A stretch of DNA of 64,000 nt from Candidatus Nanopelagicales bacterium. GTDB taxonomy: Bacteria; Actinomycetota; Actinomycetes; S36-B12. The notes under the pieces were generated by a model. The model did no database searches. It worked only from the letters and a program-made list of their open reading frames with translations, and was not told the DNA's origin. This document shows, piece after piece, positions 8,377 through 17,889 of this stretch (within the stretch, counting starts at the first letter, position 1; each line of letters begins with the position of its first letter). The translations under genes and the position numbers were made by a program. Where the stretch lies: assembly GCA_028825115.1 (NCBI GenBank), contig JAPKAV010000001.1:144355-208354 (forward strand). The letters are read 5' to 3'.

Positions 8377-9542
8377 GTGACTTCCTTTACTGAGATCGAC
8401 AAGGACTCTACAACGATCAACATGTCTTCTCTCGAGAGGTGCGGGCCGATCGGGAGGGCAATTGATCCCTCACTAATGCGTTGAGCGTTCGAGAATGCAT
8501 CTGGATCGGGCGAATACCGGTCTTTATAATAGGCGGATAGTGGAAGGGGAATGGGGTAGTAAACGCTCGTTCCCACCCCCATTTCCTTCATCCGCAGGAC
8601 GATACTATTTCTATGCTGGACCAAGCCGGGATCAAGAACGGCGACCAGACAATAGTTAGCATGCTGACGACGAGCATCTCCATCGGGCAGAAGTCGAACT
8701 CCCTCGACACCCGCAAGGCCATCTCTGAGTGCCCGGGAATTAGCTTCTCGCTGCAGAGCGAACCCGTCGATCCGTCCCAATTGAACCACCCCAATTGCCG
8801 CAGCCATCTCACTCATCCGGTAGTTGATACCTAAACGGGCGATGTCATATATGCCCGGGATCGACCGAGCGGCAGCCGAACGGTCGTACCCGAAAGCTTT
8901 GAGGCTGGCAATTGACGCGATCTTGTCTGGATCCCGGCTGACAACCATGCCCCCCTCGCCGGTAGTCATGTGCTTTACCGGATAAAAGGAGAAGCTGCCG
9001 AGATCTCCGAGAAGTCCGCACGAAACATTGTCAAGACTGGCTCCAATAGCTAGAGCGCAATCCTCAACCACAGCCAAACCTTTGTGGCTTGCGATGGCTG
9101 ATACGACATCCATGACAACTGGCAAGCCCGGATAATGAACTACGCAAATCGCTTTGGTCCGATCGGTGACGTGGTCGGCGATTCGTGTTACGTCAATATT
9201 TCCGGACTCATCACAGTCAACGAACACCGGCCTTGCTCCAGTTACCTCCACCGCATGCGCAGTGGCGACGTGCGTCTGGGCGGGGACGATGACTTCGTCA
9301 CCCTGGCCAACTCCCAGGTGCAGGTAACTCAAATGCAAGCCAGCGGTGCAGGATGACACACTGGTCGCATAGGCGTCAGGTCCAAGCATGGCCGCGAATG
9401 CATTCTCGAATTCATGGATTCTTGGGCCATGTACTAGCTGAGGAGAGGACATGGCTTGCATAACGGCGTCTGTTTCAGCTTCACTGATCATCGGCCGACC
9501 GAAAGGGATCTCTTTAATGACACTCGATTCTGAGCCCATCAC
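8373..9542 (-). CDS. DegT/DnrJ/EryC1/StrS-family sugar aminotransferase
   Basis: 389 aa, normal family length. The PLP-binding lysine is Lys190 in SFYPVKHMTTGEGG. Other family motifs are SCTAGLHLSYLHLG, EVIVPAQTHVATAHAV and the pyridoxal-contacting VVEDCALAIGA. It transfers an amino group to a keto sugar nucleotide, as SpsC, PseC and LegC do in spore-coat and nonulosonate pathways. It is coupled by ATGA to the epimerase and lies 28 bases downstream of the Gfo/Idh/MocA gene. Confidence 0.93.
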   Translation of the reverse strand: MMGSESSVIKEIPFGRPMISEAETDAVMQAMSSPQLVHGPRIHEFENAFAAMLGPDAYATSVSSCTAGLHLSYLHLGVGQGDEVIVPAQTHVATAHAVEVTGARPVFVDCDESGNIDVTRIADHVTDRTKAICVVHYPGLPVVMDVVSAIASHKGLAVVEDCALAIGASLDNVSCGLLGDLGSFSFYPVKHMTTGEGGMVVSRDPDKIASIASLKAFGYDRSAAARSIPGIYDIARLGINYRMSEMAAAIGVVQLGRIDGFALQREANSRALRDGLAGVEGVRLLPDGDARRQHANYCLVAVLDPGLVQHRNSIVLRMKEMGVGTSVYYPIPLPLSAYYKDRYSPDPDAFSNAQRISEGSIALPIGPHLSREDMLIVVESLSISVKEVT

Positions 9543-9570
9543 TCAAGCCTCCTCGCATGTATTGGTTGGC

Positions 9571-10656
9571 CTACCGCTGTAACATTTGACGATATTCTAT
9601 GTCCCTTGGTTCGGCGCTTTTTACCGAAGCGTCGATTGCGAGGCACACAGCCAAAACGTCCATCGCATCCTGTTCGCTAATCTCTAACTTTGCGGTCCCG
9701 GACAGTACCTCATTAAAGTTGGCAATCAAGGTACCCTTGGGCGTCGCCGGGTACGCTAAGTTTATAGCAGTGGGTGGCTCCGTTGCCTCGCGACTATGGA
9801 ATACGAAGGCAGACGACCATTCTCCTTCCAGTGACTCGTTGTTGGCAATCGCCGAACTGACCGGAACGTGGATGTAAGTTCCCAGACTTCCAAAAACGTC
9901 GATTCGGTGGAAGTGTGGTAGGACGCAGGCATAATTGGCGGAAACCTTGGCGGTCATTCCCGATGGGAACTCAAGTAGGGCAATCCTAAAGTCATCACCG
10001 TTGAAAGAAGAATCCGCTGAGTAGGTGCTATCACGCAGACCCTTGCCACTACCTAAGGCGTGCACCCGGTGGGGCCGCTCTCCGGTGAGCCAAATGAGTA
10101 AATCCACTACATGCACTGCACCACCAAGTGTCACAGAGTAGGTGGGATCTTCTCCACGCCACCCGGTCGACAACTTCTCAAGCCGGCCATACAAGTAGTC
10201 CCCCTCCAGGTGGAAGATGCTACCCAATTCGCCGGCCGCTATCATCTGTTTGAGCGCTAAAAATCGGGGTGACCGGCGCAGCAGGGTGTTACTCGTTAAA
10301 CGGACGCGTGGATTCCGCTCCAAAGCGTTCGCGGTGGCAATGTACTGTCCAGATGTGGTCGCTAGGGGCTTTTCGGCGAAAACGTTGATCCCTTGATTGA
10401 GAGCCCGCTCAATCGTTGGACCATGCTCTGAGTCATAAGACGCGACAACAAGAGCGTCTAACTGCACTTCTTCGAACATGCCCCCCTCATCGGGGAAAGC
10501 TGGCACGAATGGAAATTCTAAGAGCCACTTTTCACGCTGTTCTGACTGTCGATCGCACACCGCCACGAGTTGCGCATTTTCGGCCTCCATGATCGCGAGG
10601 GCATGCTGGTACCCAATGCCCAGCCCGATCACCCCCCAACGAATTGGTCTACTCAT
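9571..10656 (-). CDS. Gfo/Idh/MocA-family oxidoreductase
   Basis: 361 aa from the chosen ATG at 10656, which overlaps the upstream stop by ATGA; a longer reading frame exists but would run 50 codons into the cytidylyltransferase gene. The NAD(P) loop is GVIGLGIG and the family active-site motif is VFAEKPLA. Lysine and histidine residues further on (LGGAVHVVDLLIWLTG) fit the dehydrogenase fold. These enzymes oxidise or reduce a sugar or sugar-nucleotide hydroxyl/keto group. Here one probably prepares a keto sugar for amination, or reduces a side product. Confidence 0.9.
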   Translation of the reverse strand: MSRPIRWGVIGLGIGYQHALAIMEAENAQLVAVCDRQSEQREKWLLEFPFVPAFPDEGGMFEEVQLDALVVASYDSEHGPTIERALNQGINVFAEKPLATTSGQYIATANALERNPRVRLTSNTLLRRSPRFLALKQMIAAGELGSIFHLEGDYLYGRLEKLSTGWRGEDPTYSVTLGGAVHVVDLLIWLTGERPHRVHALGSGKGLRDSTYSADSSFNGDDFRIALLEFPSGMTAKVSANYACVLPHFHRIDVFGSLGTYIHVPVSSAIANNESLEGEWSSAFVFHSREATEPPTAINLAYPATPKGTLIANFNEVLSGTAKLEISEQDAMDVLAVCLAIDASVKSAEPRDIEYRQMLQR

Positions 10657-11384
10657 GACAGGCCCTTCATTTCCATCGCAATCTGACAACACGCCAGCCA
10701 TCCGGCATCCCAAGGGCGAATCGGTCCTAATGCTCGAATGACGTACTCGCACCGAGCGAGGTCGATCGGAGCGTCTACGGCAAGATGAACCCTTTCGACA
10801 CCCCACGGCATATTGTTCAATCCCACGAGTTCCGCAACTTCGAAGTTGCGGATATCAAAGCGCTCCGGATATTGGTAGAAAACCTGGGTCACGTGCTCCT
10901 CCTCGAAGGCAGTGAGGCCACCAGAGTAGGCCGCGGCCAGAGATGCAGTGCGGACCACTTCCACGGACTGACCAGCGGGAAACGTCCGCGGGAAGACATT
11001 AGTGACCACGTCGTAATCGTGGGCCCGAAAAACTTCAACCGCGTAATCGATCAATCGAGGATCAATCAAGGGACTGTCCCCACTAACGCGAACGAAAGCG
11101 CGCGCCGTGTACTCCTGCGCGGATTCAAGAACCCGCTCAGCAACATTCTCCAGCGACCCCCTCGTTACGGCCAACCCTCGAAAGCGGCACCAATCCACAA
11201 TCTTGTTGTCGCTACGATCGGTTGAAGTTACCACGACGATCTTGGAAATATTGGCACACTGCTTAATGGCATTAGTTACGTGCCCGAGTAAGACATCGTC
11301 GCCGAGTGGGGTAAGTGACTTTGCTGGAAGACGAGCGGAAGACATGCGAGCGACTACCAAAGCGATGGGAGCTCCTGAGTCCAT
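10653..11384 (-). CDS. Cytidylyltransferase of the SpsF/NeuA type
   Basis: 243 aa. It opens with ALVVARMSSARLPAKSL, the CTP-binding loop of the SpsF/CMP-nonulosonate synthetase superfamily (PF02348), and carries RVSGDSPLIDP, the metal-binding region. It starts one base after the dehydrogenase stop and is coupled to the Gfo/Idh/MocA gene. With the NeuB gene in the same operon, it probably activates the nonulosonic acid with CMP. Bacillus SpsF has the same companion set (SpsC, SpsD, SpsE). A second cytidylyltransferase lies at 17886-18614. Confidence 0.87.
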   Translation of the reverse strand: MDSGAPIALVVARMSSARLPAKSLTPLGDDVLLGHVTNAIKQCANISKIVVVTSTDRSDNKIVDWCRFRGLAVTRGSLENVAERVLESAQEYTARAFVRVSGDSPLIDPRLIDYAVEVFRAHDYDVVTNVFPRTFPAGQSVEVVRTASLAAAYSGGLTAFEEEHVTQVFYQYPERFDIRNFEVAELVGLNNMPWGVERVHLAVDAPIDLARCEYVIRALGPIRPWDAGWLACCQIAMEMKGLS

Positions 11385-11385
11385 C

Positions 11386-12654
11386 TCAGAGTCTGTTCAC
11401 GGATGGCCCAGACAGGACCCCGCGGGTGTCGAGAACGAGAGATTCTGAGGATGACAGCAAGGCAAGGTCGTAGGAACGGTGGGCTTGAAGAAGAACCGTG
11501 ATGTCAGCAGAGTGCAACGCGCCCTCAACGTCACCATGTCTGGAGACCAGCGAGCCACCGATGCTCCAGTTACTCACGAAAGGATCTTGGTAACTCACTA
11601 AGGCGCCAAGGTTCATCAATGCCTCAGCAACCTGCACCGCAGGGGACTCTCTCTGGTCTGAGATGTCCGGCTTATACGTCACGCCGAGTAGTGCAACCTT
11701 GGAACCTTTGACGGGCTTCCCAATTCCATTTAGTAGATCTTGGATTCGACGAACAACGTATAAAGGCATTCCCGCATTAATTTCCTGCGCAAGTTCAACG
11801 AATCGGAAGGGTTGCCCCAAATGTGTTTTTACACGATGGGACAAGTAGTTGGGGTCAATTGGAATGCAATGACCGCCAACCCCTGGGCCTGGTAAAAATG
11901 CCTGGAAACCAAAGGGCTTAGTACTAGCGCATCTGATTGAATCCCAAAGATCAATGTTGAGTTCGTGACAGAACTGCGCCATTTCATTTACCAGCGCAAT
12001 ATTCACGTGCCGGTATGTGTTCTCCAGTAACTTTGTCATTTCAGCCTCGCGCACTCCCTTTGCTACGACCACGTCTTCTACAAAGTGCGCGTAAAACTCA
12101 CTAACACGCTGGCTGCACTCTGGCGTCAGTCCCCCAACCACTTTCGGGGTATTACGCACACCGAACTGTTCGTTGCCCGGATCGATGCGTTCGGGGCTGA
12201 AAGCAACATTAAAGTCACGTCCTGCAGTCAAACCTGACGTCTCAAGAATCGGTACTAAAACCTCCTCCGTCGTGCCCGGGTAGGTCGTAGATTCCAACAC
12301 CACGAGTTGGCCAGAAACGAGATGCTCAGCTATTACGCGCGCTGCCGCTCTAACAGCTGACAGATCAGGTCCTCCCTCAGTGGAAAGCGGTGTAGGAACA
12401 CAGATCGCAATGACGTCCCCACGAGACAGAACCGCTGAGTCGGTGGTGGCGCGAAATCCAGCATCCAGCATCCTCTGCACGGCTGTGTCAGCCACATCAT
12501 CCACATGCGAATGCCCAGAATTGATTTGATCCGTGACATCCGGTGAATTATCGAAACCAACGCATTCCAGACCCGCGAAGACCGCCTCGAACGCCAAAGG
12601 AAGCCCCACATAGCCCAAGCCGATGACAACGACTTTCGGTGCAGCATGCGCCAT
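11386..12654 (-). CDS. UDP-N-acetyl-hexosamine 6-dehydrogenase (nucleotide-sugar dehydrogenase)
   Basis: 422 aa from ATG 12654, preceded by a strong GAGGAAGGA ribosome site 6 bases away; an upstream in-frame ATG lacks one. The NAD loop is VIGLGYVGLPLA. The catalytic cysteine is in GVGGHCIPIDP, and LGVTYKPDISDQRESPA marks the C-terminal UDP-binding domain. This is the WecC/WbpA/TuaD group, which oxidises C6 of a UDP-sugar to a uronic acid. It is the first gene of the leftward operon, so the operon promoter should lie just upstream of 12654. Confidence 0.92.
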   Translation of the reverse strand: MAHAAPKVVVIGLGYVGLPLAFEAVFAGLECVGFDNSPDVTDQINSGHSHVDDVADTAVQRMLDAGFRATTDSAVLSRGDVIAICVPTPLSTEGGPDLSAVRAAARVIAEHLVSGQLVVLESTTYPGTTEEVLVPILETSGLTAGRDFNVAFSPERIDPGNEQFGVRNTPKVVGGLTPECSQRVSEFYAHFVEDVVVAKGVREAEMTKLLENTYRHVNIALVNEMAQFCHELNIDLWDSIRCASTKPFGFQAFLPGPGVGGHCIPIDPNYLSHRVKTHLGQPFRFVELAQEINAGMPLYVVRRIQDLLNGIGKPVKGSKVALLGVTYKPDISDQRESPAVQVAEALMNLGALVSYQDPFVSNWSIGGSLVSRHGDVEGALHSADITVLLQAHRSYDLALLSSSESLVLDTRGVLSGPSVNRL

Positions 12655-13241
12655 TATGTGTCCTTCCTCACCTGCACCTTGATCCATTCCTACAAGGCTA
12701 GCACCCGTTCGTTTTCGACGCTTTTGGTCAACCTAAGTGATACCAGTAATGATACGGCACTAAAAGTCGACCATGCCCGAGTCATGCAGGGTCGAGGAAT
12801 AATCTAGCCTTTCGAGAACGAGGTTTCTGTAACACCGAGTTAAGAGGTGGAGGCGCATGACCGGAGTCATTATCCAGCGCGATGTCCCCCTCATCACAGG
12901 AGATCATTTGATTCCACCAGCAGACCTGGTGTCTTGGGCTACACCACCCTAGCGACCTGGAAACCGCGAAACGGACTTAATAAATATTGACGCCCCGTGT
13001 GGGATCTTTTGAGCAAAACAGAACCTTGGTAGGGATTCCCTCAGGCCGGAAGTTCTGCTTTGAATGAAAGGAAGTTCTGCAACCTCGTGGTGAGACCTTG
13101 ATCATTGCGTAATAGAGCACATCACGGATAGTTGATAGCGAATCAACGTCGCATTTAAGCTTCTTGCCGGTCATTTCTTTAGCCTTCAATGCCGCCAAGT
13201 TGTCACTCCTACATGATAAATCCTTGAGGTTGACAGGCGTT
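12655..13241. other. Gap upstream of the nonulosonate-type operon; one doubtful small ORF
   Basis: The gap must hold the promoter of the leftward operon, but I see no convincing -35/-10 pair; a TTGACC on the minus strand near 12730 has no well-spaced partner. A 98-codon minus-strand frame (12977-13273) overlaps the end of the next gene by 32 bases. It is Lys/Ser/Cys-rich, matches nothing I know, and may be a decayed gene or chance. Confidence 0.4.
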
Positions 13242-13273
13242 TTAGCTAGAAATGGAACTAGACATCCACTCAA
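12977..13273 (-). CDS. Doubtful small hypothetical protein
   Basis: 98 aa, no signal peptide, no membrane segment, no recognised motif. It overlaps the 3' end of the large upstream gene by 32 bases, so a shorter internal start is likely if it is real. The same strand and near-contiguous position allow it to be a short downstream gene of the 608-aa protein. Composition (many Cys, Lys, Ser) is unlike its neighbours. It could equally be the remnant of a longer gene. Confidence 0.25.
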   Translation of the reverse strand: MSGCLVPFLAKTPVNLKDLSCRSDNLAALKAKEMTGKKLKCDVDSLSTIRDVLYYAMIKVSPRGCRTSFHSKQNFRPEGIPTKVLFCSKDPTRGVNIY

Positions 13274-15068
13274 GGACAGCGTCGGTCCGACTACTCACGG
13301 GAGGTGGTAGGTAACCATCCACCCCTGATAGTAAGGACTCCTCCCGATGTCTGGCAAGCAAAGCCGTGATCTCGACATCAAGCTCACCGATGGACCTTGC
13401 AACTCCCACCCAATAGTCAGGGATTCCATCGAGTGTGACTTCCATGCAACTAGGAAGATCACCGAATGACCACATCAAAACCGGCTTGCTGCCCGAGAGC
13501 GACTGCCAACCGATTGAGGAGTCACGCGCTATTACAATATTGGATTTGTCAGCAAGAATTTGCCAAGGAATAGATGTCGTAAACATGGCTGATCGGCCCA
13601 CGAACTTGTCCTGCAAGTAGCGTTTTACTTCATGATCTCGCGTGGAGGCAAGAACGCGGTAGCCCAGCACCAGCAATTCATCGACGACCTGTACAAGTTG
13701 CATCAGGGTTACACTCATGCATTCGCTTCCAGGCATCCCATGTTCGATAAAAAAGAAAAATCCATCACACGACAACATGACCGTCACGCCTTTTTCACTA
13801 TCGGGCAGTCCTCGAAAGCAAGCGTTCAACAGGCTGGACTCGACCGATAGTCGGCGTTTAGTCGTGGGATGGTCTCCTCCAAAATAACCCGACACGCTTA
13901 TACTGCTGTCAGGAGTTCCTGCGCGAAGCCAATATTCCTTCTGTGCTTCATCCAGCACAAAACGCATGACGCGTGGGTTGTCATGAAACAGAGCACGTCC
14001 AAATCTCTCTTGAAACCCCACATATGAAATTGCCCCTTCTGGCACTATGGCGACCCTCTTGCCAGCCTCGATGCCACGATCTATCAAGGAACGGACCTGA
14101 GGATGGTGTTGGGCATCGGTCACGAGGGTCGACCAGTTACCGCGAAGGAGGTGATCAATCGATTCTTGAGAGTCTCTCGAGTATTCCACTAGCGACTGAA
14201 AGTAATTCAGCAATACGCTCTGCGCGCTTTGGGACGGAGATAAAATCTCGAATGGTTTTTGTCCATTTTTGGGAGAAACAATCTTTTCGAATTGGCTGTA
14301 ACTCAAGTAACCCATTCGAACACCTGGTGATCGATATCTTAAAATTGATCTCACTTTGCGCAACTGGGCGATCACCAAAACATTCTGAACTTGATTGCTA
14401 CGACTTCTGCCAAAAGCCCCGAGCAAGCGCCCCCGCCAAGTGAGTCTGGTTCTGAAATCTGTAAATTTTAAAGGGAGGCTTTTAACTAAAAAGAACTTTC
14501 TCGCCTTATCGATCACCTGCGCCGTGAATCCAACAAAGTTCTGCACAAAGGACGAGAATGTTATTGTTAAATTCTGTGTCGAGAGTCTTCCTTCCCCTTC
14601 AGTGAAGTAGTCACGATCTGTCTGCCGCGTCTCTTCCTCCAACACTTTGTAGAGAACCAGTTCAAAAATATCACTCTGGGGAGATGTGGCAAAATCATCA
14701 TTTATGCACCGTTCGGGTAGCAAGATTTTGCTTGGGCCCAATGCTTGTATCGTGTAGCGGACGAGCCATCGCCAAAGAATCAGGCTTGAGAACAATACTG
14801 AAAATTTATATTCGTGGTCTAAAATGGAATGTCCTGTTGATTCAGCTTCTGCGGAGCGCCATAATTTGTTCAGCTCGTCCTGTAAACTTTGATGGACGTC
14901 TGATGTAACAAAGCTCGTGGGGGTAAACAACACAGTCGATGGTGGCAGAGGAGCTACACTCAGGCGCGGAGTCATGGGTACCCAGACGGCGTCCACGCTA
15001 GGAAAATTTCGCGGATCTGGGGCTGAATAAACGCCAAATATGACCAAGGGTCCAGAGGATTGATTCAT
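13242..15068 (-). CDS. Large surface-polysaccharide protein, probably GT-B-like glycosyltransferase
   Basis: 608 aa, soluble, no signal peptide. The start has AAGGAG six bases upstream. I cannot assign a named family. The last 200 residues look like the C-terminal Rossmann half of a GT-B enzyme of capsule/CDP-glycerol-transferase style: VTVMLSCDGFFFFIEHG, then GYRVLASTRDHEVKRYL, then RDSSIGWQSLSGSKPVLMW. The last segment resembles the donor-site loop that contacts a nucleotide sugar. The N-terminal 300 residues are divergent. It resembles the TIGR04326-like protein at 28672-30561 in size and position beside sugar-nucleotide genes, but the two do not share obvious motifs. Confidence 0.65.
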   Translation of the reverse strand: MNQSSGPLVIFGVYSAPDPRNFPSVDAVWVPMTPRLSVAPLPPSTVLFTPTSFVTSDVHQSLQDELNKLWRSAEAESTGHSILDHEYKFSVLFSSLILWRWLVRYTIQALGPSKILLPERCINDDFATSPQSDIFELVLYKVLEEETRQTDRDYFTEGEGRLSTQNLTITFSSFVQNFVGFTAQVIDKARKFFLVKSLPLKFTDFRTRLTWRGRLLGAFGRSRSNQVQNVLVIAQLRKVRSILRYRSPGVRMGYLSYSQFEKIVSPKNGQKPFEILSPSQSAQSVLLNYFQSLVEYSRDSQESIDHLLRGNWSTLVTDAQHHPQVRSLIDRGIEAGKRVAIVPEGAISYVGFQERFGRALFHDNPRVMRFVLDEAQKEYWLRAGTPDSSISVSGYFGGDHPTTKRRLSVESSLLNACFRGLPDSEKGVTVMLSCDGFFFFIEHGMPGSECMSVTLMQLVQVVDELLVLGYRVLASTRDHEVKRYLQDKFVGRSAMFTTSIPWQILADKSNIVIARDSSIGWQSLSGSKPVLMWSFGDLPSCMEVTLDGIPDYWVGVARSIGELDVEITALLARHREESLLSGVDGYLPPPVSSRTDAVLEWMSSSISS

Positions 15069-15823
15069 TTTTTTCTCCTTGTGTCTACTCAGGTGGAGAG
15101 GTTTTAATCATAGTTTACGCTCACTTCGGGTCGCACTGAAGTGTATTGGCTCTCGGCGCTTCTTGAGGTGCGTGACATTGCCGGTTGGGCTGTCCTTGAG
15201 GCCGGGCTGGACCACGACACTTGAAGAGAGTGTGGCTTCGCTGGATAAGTAGCGGCCCCCGTTCGCTTATGGTCTGTGCATAGATTTTTTGGTAACAAGC
15301 CCTACATGGAACTCGGATGGATCAAACGAGAAGTCCTCATCAGAGTACAGCTTTGCGTAGCAAAGGTCTTTCTAGACAAATGTTGGCGCCAGATCAAAAT
15401 ACGTACCTTTTCTGGCGTATTTGTCAGTCTTCTCATGCGCTTCCGGCTCTTTAAGTGAGTGAGGAGTTAGACCTCCACCGGCAGACGGCGATTCGCGCGT
15501 GGGCATTCAAGGTTACCTGTTCCTTTCATTATCAGGAATTGTTGATGTCTTAGCTAGTCTTTTAACCTAAATTACGTCACGAATACCGGCGCCCACTGAG
15601 CTCAATGCTTGTCGAATCCCCGAAAACATAAATTGATAGGGGGAGTGGGCCCAAAAACCACAGAGTCAAATAAACTTCGCACGTCCATGGACAATCGGTA
15701 GCCATCTGAAAATCCCCGAGCAGGATGTCGAAATCAAAGAGGGCCCACCTTGATGGCCCCCAGATCAAGTCAAGGCGCTAGTGTTTGGTGCGGCCAACGA
15801 TTTCGCTTAGTTAAGGATCCGCA
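15069..15823. other. Divergent intergenic region, no gene recognised
   Basis: 755 bases separate the divergent 608-aa gene and the radical SAM gene. Short frames on both strands have no motif, no ribosome site and no family resemblance. A GC-rich inverted stretch (gggcccac and ggccccc near 15740-15765) could form a hairpin. Promoters for both directions must lie here, but no clear consensus pair is visible. Confidence 0.5.
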
Positions 15824-16990
15824 ATGGATACACCGCCGCTTTACCGCAAGGGAGAAAGCCTTCAGTCTTTAGTTGGACGGTCCCCGAATCGCCTTCGCGA
15901 GCTGGGTGGTGCGCGAAGCAGGCTTGACGCGCTAGAAGTCAAAATCGCAAGTCTGGGCCTGCCCTCAACGATGCTCGGTGTACTCAATCGTGCGCTGAGT
16001 GATCTTAAAGTGTCTCAGGGGGAGCGTAGCCCCAGCACTTTTTTTTTGCGTCCCCATGTTTTTGAAGAGATCGAGCGGCTAGACGACAAAGATCTGCCCC
16101 GTTACCTTTACCACAGGTATCGCTACGACGTATTCCCCACAACGAAAGAACTGGATGGCTATCCCCCATGCGTACAGATTGAGCCGACATCCATTTGTAA
16201 CTTTCGATGTGTGTTCTGTTTTCAGACGGATCCACTTCTGACGCTTCGCAAGCACGGGCACGCGGGTCAGATGTCACTTGAATTGTTTAAGGCGATCGTG
16301 GACCAGATCGAAGGCCACGTCGAGTTCGTCACAATGGCTTCCAGAGGTGAACCATTGTTAACCAAAAACATTGAGCAAATGCTGGCCTACGCGTCTGGAA
16401 AGTTTTTAGGATTAAAGATGAACACGAACGCAACCTTTCTTGATGAAAAGAAGGCGCACGCAATCCTGCAAGCTGAGCTCAACACACTTGTATTCTCGGC
16501 TGACGCAGCGGATGCTGAAACGTACGCCCAATTGCGTATTAACGGTGACTTCGACAAAGTCATGGCTAACATTAAGCGTTTCAAACAGATAAAGGAGCGC
16601 GACTACCCAAATTCACGGTTGATCACGCGGGTTTCAGGTGTCGCTTTCGATCGCGAGCGGCAAGATCACCAGGCGATCGAGGCATTCTGGGGGGAGTATG
16701 TCGATCAAGTTGCATTCGTCGACTACAACCCGTGGGAAAACGCGTATAGCAATACCCCAAATGGTATTGATGAAGCGTGTTCGGATTTGTGGCGTCGTTG
16801 CTTTGTCTGGTGGGATGGGAAGATGAATCCATGCGACGTTGACTATCGTTCGTTTCTTTGCCCAGGGAATGTTGAGGATGAGCCACTAAGTGAGATTTGG
16901 ACAGGAAAAGGTTATGCGACCTTGCGTAAAAACCACCTTGAGGTCCAACGACAGTCCTTAACACCCTGCCAAGGATGCGTTTCAGTGTGA
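15824..16990 (+). CDS. Radical SAM enzyme with SPASM-like C-terminus
   Basis: 388 aa. The ATG has AAGGAT at a good distance. The iron-sulfur signature is CNFRCVFC (CxxxCxxC) at about residues 124-131, preceded by VQIEPTSI. About 110 residues precede the barrel and have no known motif. The C-terminus has several cysteines (RCFVWWDGKMNPCDVD, FLCPGN, PCQGC) in the pattern of a SPASM/auxiliary-cluster domain. Such enzymes carry out radical chemistry, for example sugar dehydrogenation or epimerisation, or peptide modification. The next two genes, an epimerase and a cytidylyltransferase, overlap it, so a sugar acid or sugar nucleotide is the likely substrate. The reaction itself is unknown. Confidence 0.88.
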   Translation: MDTPPLYRKGESLQSLVGRSPNRLRELGGARSRLDALEVKIASLGLPSTMLGVLNRALSDLKVSQGERSPSTFFLRPHVFEEIERLDDKDLPRYLYHRYRYDVFPTTKELDGYPPCVQIEPTSICNFRCVFCFQTDPLLTLRKHGHAGQMSLELFKAIVDQIEGHVEFVTMASRGEPLLTKNIEQMLAYASGKFLGLKMNTNATFLDEKKAHAILQAELNTLVFSADAADAETYAQLRINGDFDKVMANIKRFKQIKERDYPNSRLITRVSGVAFDRERQDHQAIEAFWGEYVDQVAFVDYNPWENAYSNTPNGIDEACSDLWRRCFVWWDGKMNPCDVDYRSFLCPGNVEDEPLSEIWTGKGYATLRKNHLEVQRQSLTPCQGCVSV

Positions 16991-17889
16991 AGAGTCAGAC
17001 GAAACCCGAGAGGATTCTTGTAACGGGGGGTAGTGGCTTCCTTGGAAGCCACGTTGCCGACGAGCTCGTAAAGCAAGGCCAAGAAGTTGTAGTGCTCGAT
17101 CTGGAACCTCCAGCGTCAGGGGATCGCCGATTTATCCTCGCGGATATCCGTGACGCCCAAGCTGTAAACGAAGCCATGATGGGATGCCACGCAGTATTTC
17201 ATTGTGCGGCAATTGCCGATCTAGACAAAGCGCGAGAGTTTCCACGGTTGGCTCTGGAGGTCAACGTTCTAGGAACCCTCACAGCGTTGGAAGCTGCGGG
17301 AGCTGCCGGAGTTCAACGTTTTATGTTTGCGAGTAGCGTCTACGTATTTTCGAAGGGCGGATCCGTGTATCGGACGACAAAGCAGACAGCGGAGAGACTC
17401 GTGGAGGACCTTTCCCCGCAGTTAGGTCTGAGATCCACGATCCTTCGCTTTGGTTCTCTATATGGCCCTAGGGCTGACCCGCAGAATGCAATACTTCGGC
17501 TGGTTACGCAGGCGGTAAATGAGCGTAAAATTGACTTCTGGGGTGACGGAACGGAGATCCGGGAGTATGTGCACATCACTGATGCCGCATCGTTGGCAGT
17601 TACTGCCTTGGATCCGAAGTATGCAGAGAAGTCCTTACATATTACCGGTCGTGAACGAATTTCTACGCTTGAATTGTTACAGATGATTGACGAGATCCTC
17701 GGAGGAGATATCGAGATTAAGTTGTGCAATGAGCCATTCGAGGGGCGATACAGACTCACTCCGTATTCCTTCACCTCCAACCATGGACGCCGTCTTGTTG
17801 GCGACACTTATGTCGATCTGGGACTTGGGCTTGTAGAAGCGATCAAGGCAAGCAGCGACCATAACCCGATTGAGAACTTTTCGTCATGA
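16975..17889 (+). CDS. NAD-dependent sugar epimerase/dehydratase (extended SDR)
   Basis: 304 aa from ATG 16975; an in-frame GTG at 16987 overlaps the radical SAM stop (GTGA) and is an equally good start. The nucleotide loop is VTGGSGFLGSH. Catalytic residues are Ser in FASSVYVF and Tyr/Lys in VYRTTK. RPFG-type substrate motifs are replaced by RFGSLYGPRADP, normal for the family. It is coupled at both ends, to the radical SAM gene and by ATGA to the cytidylyltransferase, so the three products probably act in sequence on one sugar. Confidence 0.9.
   Translation: MRFSVKSQTKPERILVTGGSGFLGSHVADELVKQGQEVVVLDLEPPASGDRRFILADIRDAQAVNEAMMGCHAVFHCAAIADLDKAREFPRLALEVNVLGTLTALEAAGAAGVQRFMFASSVYVFSKGGSVYRTTKQTAERLVEDLSPQLGLRSTILRFGSLYGPRADPQNAILRLVTQAVNERKIDFWGDGTEIREYVHITDAASLAVTALDPKYAEKSLHITGRERISTLELLQMIDEILGGDIEIKLCNEPFEGRYRLTPYSFTSNHGRRLVGDTYVDLGLGLVEAIKASSDHNPIENFSS

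Noticed and set aside
9571-10806. Longer 411-aa version of the Gfo/Idh/MocA gene
   Set aside because: The extra 50 residues are Arg/Ser-rich antiframe of the upstream gene; the ATGA-overlap start at 10656 sits right before the nucleotide-binding motif.
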